Below, piece after piece: positions 62,094-64,000 of a DNA stretch of 64,000 nucleotides. Location of the stretch: the NCBI GenBank assembly GCA_024699855.1, contig JAMPIQ010000001.1, positions 434,001 to 498,000 of the forward strand, in the 5' to 3' direction. Origin of the DNA: Aphelenchoides besseyi. Lineage: Eukaryota > Nematoda > Chromadorea > Rhabditida > Aphelenchoididae. Position numbers and translations under genes: made by a program. The notes below the pieces were generated by a model. It did not search any database. It had not been told where the DNA came from and worked only from the letters and a program-made list of their open reading frames with translations. Numbering within the stretch: the stretch's first letter is position 1; every line of letters starts with the position of its first letter.

Positions 62094-64000
62094 TTATTCA
62101 TGCGCACTTTCGTCCAAATCTTGTGTATCGTCTGGTTTTTCAAAGACATCTAAAAAGAGCAAATAGGGCGATCTATCTCATGTTTACTTACCTTCGCTTC
62201 TTGCTCGATTAGAAGCGGGTGGGGTTTGCCAGATTGGAGTTTGAGCGTCTGCAAATAGTTTCGGTTCCTTTATTCAAGTTCTTACCCGGTTCCGATCGTT
62301 CGGTTGCACGAATCGGTGTGATTTCTCGGCTTGGCTTAGGATCGAGCAATGTTCCTAAAACAATCATTTCTTCAATCCCATCCACAACTCACCTGGTTGA
62401 AACACCGCCTACTCAAGCGCGGTAATCGATCCGCGAGGCGATTGGGCTTCTGAAACATAAGCACCTTTTCGCGTACGTTGTTCAAAATGCTGGATCATTC
62501 GAGCCACAGAGGGCGAACTTTCTTCAACGTCTTTGGCCGCGGTTTTCGCTTCCTGTTCCAGCGTGTCCACTGAGAATTTGGTTTCTTGATTTTCGGCATC
62601 TAAAACAAAACTTTCATTCTTGCTATTTTTTCTTAACTCACCTGAATAGAACACCTCGTCCTCAAGCACGTCGTCTCGAAATAGCTTTCGGAGCGGTGGA
62701 CCTAAATCTGTCGGTTATTAGCTATCGTTTTCGACTTACCCGTTGATCCAGCAGATTCAAAGCTCGCCAATCGGCGCTTTAAATCGTCTCTTTGCGTTTT
62801 CAGAGCTTCAATCAGGTCGTTGCGCGCCTCTTTTTGCGTCTTCAGATCTTCAATCAGATCGTCGCGCGCCTTCAGTGCTTCAATCAGATCGTCTCTTTGC
62901 GACTTCAGATCTTCAATCAGATCGTCGCGCGCCTTCAGTGCTTCAATCAGATCGTCTCTTTGCGACTTCAGATCTTCAATCAGATCGTCGCGCGCCTTCA
63001 GTGCTTCAATCAGATCGTCTCTTTGCGACTTCAGATCTTCAATCAGATCGTCGCGCGCCTCCAGATTGCTTTGCAGCGACTCCACATTGTTTTCCAGCGC
63101 CAAGCAACGAGCAACAAGTTGCTCATGACTCAACGCCGCCAACTCCGTTGCCATGGGAGTGGGAGGCGGCGGTGGCTAAAAGCAAACGATTAAGCTTCAA
63201 TTCTTTCAACTTACGTCACTCTTGTCCCAGAAGTTCGCATCCAATTCGTCAGTTGTTTCCTCCACATCCTTCTCCAACTCCTCCACGTCCTTCTCCAACA
63301 ACTCCAAAATGACCGCTTCATTCTGAAAAGGCAAGTGGAATCACGAATCAAAAAGCCTCGACTTACCGTTTGCTCCTCATCCGGTACTTTCTTCTCCAAC
63401 GTCTTGCTGCCGTGCTTTTCCTCGAGCTACAAGTAGAAATTCTCATCAAATTCATCAGCTGTTTCCTGCATACCTTGGCTTCCAATTCGGTAATGCGCTC
63501 TTTGAGCGCCATCTCTACGGCCTTTTGAGCATCACTTCTTGCTCGCTCAAGGGCCGCTTGTTTTTGTGGATTCGGCTAAATTACAAGTTCAATAGGGTTT
63601 TCATATTGCTCACTTACGTGGTTGTAGTCGGCTTCACGTGGACCGAACCACCGACGGTGGATCAGTCCCTGAAGCAGAAGGTAAGACGCGACTTTCGCGT
63701 CCAACTCTGCATTTTCGTCGATATACGTCGACTTGACTGAAAAAATGAAATCATTAGAGAATCGAAGTTTTGCAACTTACGAACTTGTCCCTTTGTTGTT
63801 CGTTTGAACAACGGCTCGGCTCCGGATTTTTTGTTTGCGAGTTGGTAATTCTCATCACATGCATGCCCGACGAAAAGCCCGATGAGCAGCGTTTCGCCCA
63901 ACATTCGCTTCCAATTCGCTAAGCCCGAAAGAATATTCATTCCTTCGTAACTTAGCGAATTTCCCAACTTTCGTATGTACTTGAGAATCCTGAAATTTAA
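62094..64000 (-). CDS. Coiled-coil protein, copy B (5' end outside window)
   Basis: Paralogue of the gene at 50024-52714, with the stop at 62094 and the same last exons. The coiled-coil exon (62702-63154) has one 21-codon unit more than copy A. Upstream it has one WFGPHE-type exon (TEPPTVDQSL on the other strand marks it) and then LSYEGMNILSGLANWKRMLG, which differs from copy A's N-terminal part. It continues past the window. Function unknown. Confidence 0.6.
62823..63060 (-). repeat. 63-nt coding minisatellite, copy B
   Basis: About four RDDLIEDLKSQ/RDDLIEALKA units, one more than copy A. Confidence 0.9.

Overview
This is a 64-kb piece of a eukaryotic nuclear genome, almost certainly a nematode. 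Genes are small and compact and lie on both strands. Introns are typically 36-60 nt, with GTAAG/GTGAG donors and TTTCAG or TTTTAG acceptors. The gene set includes an innexin, a small Fer-type SH2-kinase, a VWA protein of nematode secreted type and a CREB3-like bZIP. Several genes have a splice-acceptor-like site directly before the start codon (METTL5, USP48, the 8.1-kb gene), which is how SL trans-splice sites look. I cannot name the species.

Layout. 1-2.2 kb: CREB3/OASIS-like bZIP gene (copy 1, minus). 4.3-14.4 kb: conserved housekeeping genes METTL5, VAC14, a tightly spaced pair of small genes, a one-pass membrane protein, ATAD1/Msp1, a damaged VWA gene and LSM7. 14.4-17.8 kb looks empty. 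17.8-23.1 kb: innexin, a Tudor-domain protein and orphan coding-like segments. 23.5-25.7 kb: an inverted copy of the bZIP gene, apparently identical to copy 1. 25.8-28.1 kb: two secreted proteins. 28.26-34.2 kb: a long intact Helitron transposon with a Rep/helicase ORF, an OB-fold (RPA-like) gene and a terminal hairpin. 34.4-45.7 kb: Fer-like kinase, USP48, AUH, an unknown gene with a frame break, and an SCP1-like phosphatase. 48.05-52.7 kb and 60.12-64 kb: two direct copies of a block that holds the 5' end of eEF1A (promoter plus two exons, the rest missing) and a coiled-coil gene with tandem exon and 63-nt repeat arrays. Between them lie a Harbinger-like MITE, an R/S-rich protein, an N-terminally extended DSS1/SEM1 and a damaged, 3'-truncated BIG/ARFGEF gene.

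The conserved genes are unrelated housekeeping functions (rRNA methylation, PI(3,5)P2 scaffolding, tail-anchored protein extraction, U6 snRNP/mRNA decay, deubiquitination, leucine catabolism, proteasome). The striking part is structural: a 2.2-kb inverted duplication around 21 kb of sequence, a direct duplication with an identity step, a probably intact Helitron, and several coding frames broken by one extra base, often at A/T homopolymers. The two copies of the direct duplication themselves differ at homopolymer lengths, so assembly noise must be excluded before these breaks are read as biology.
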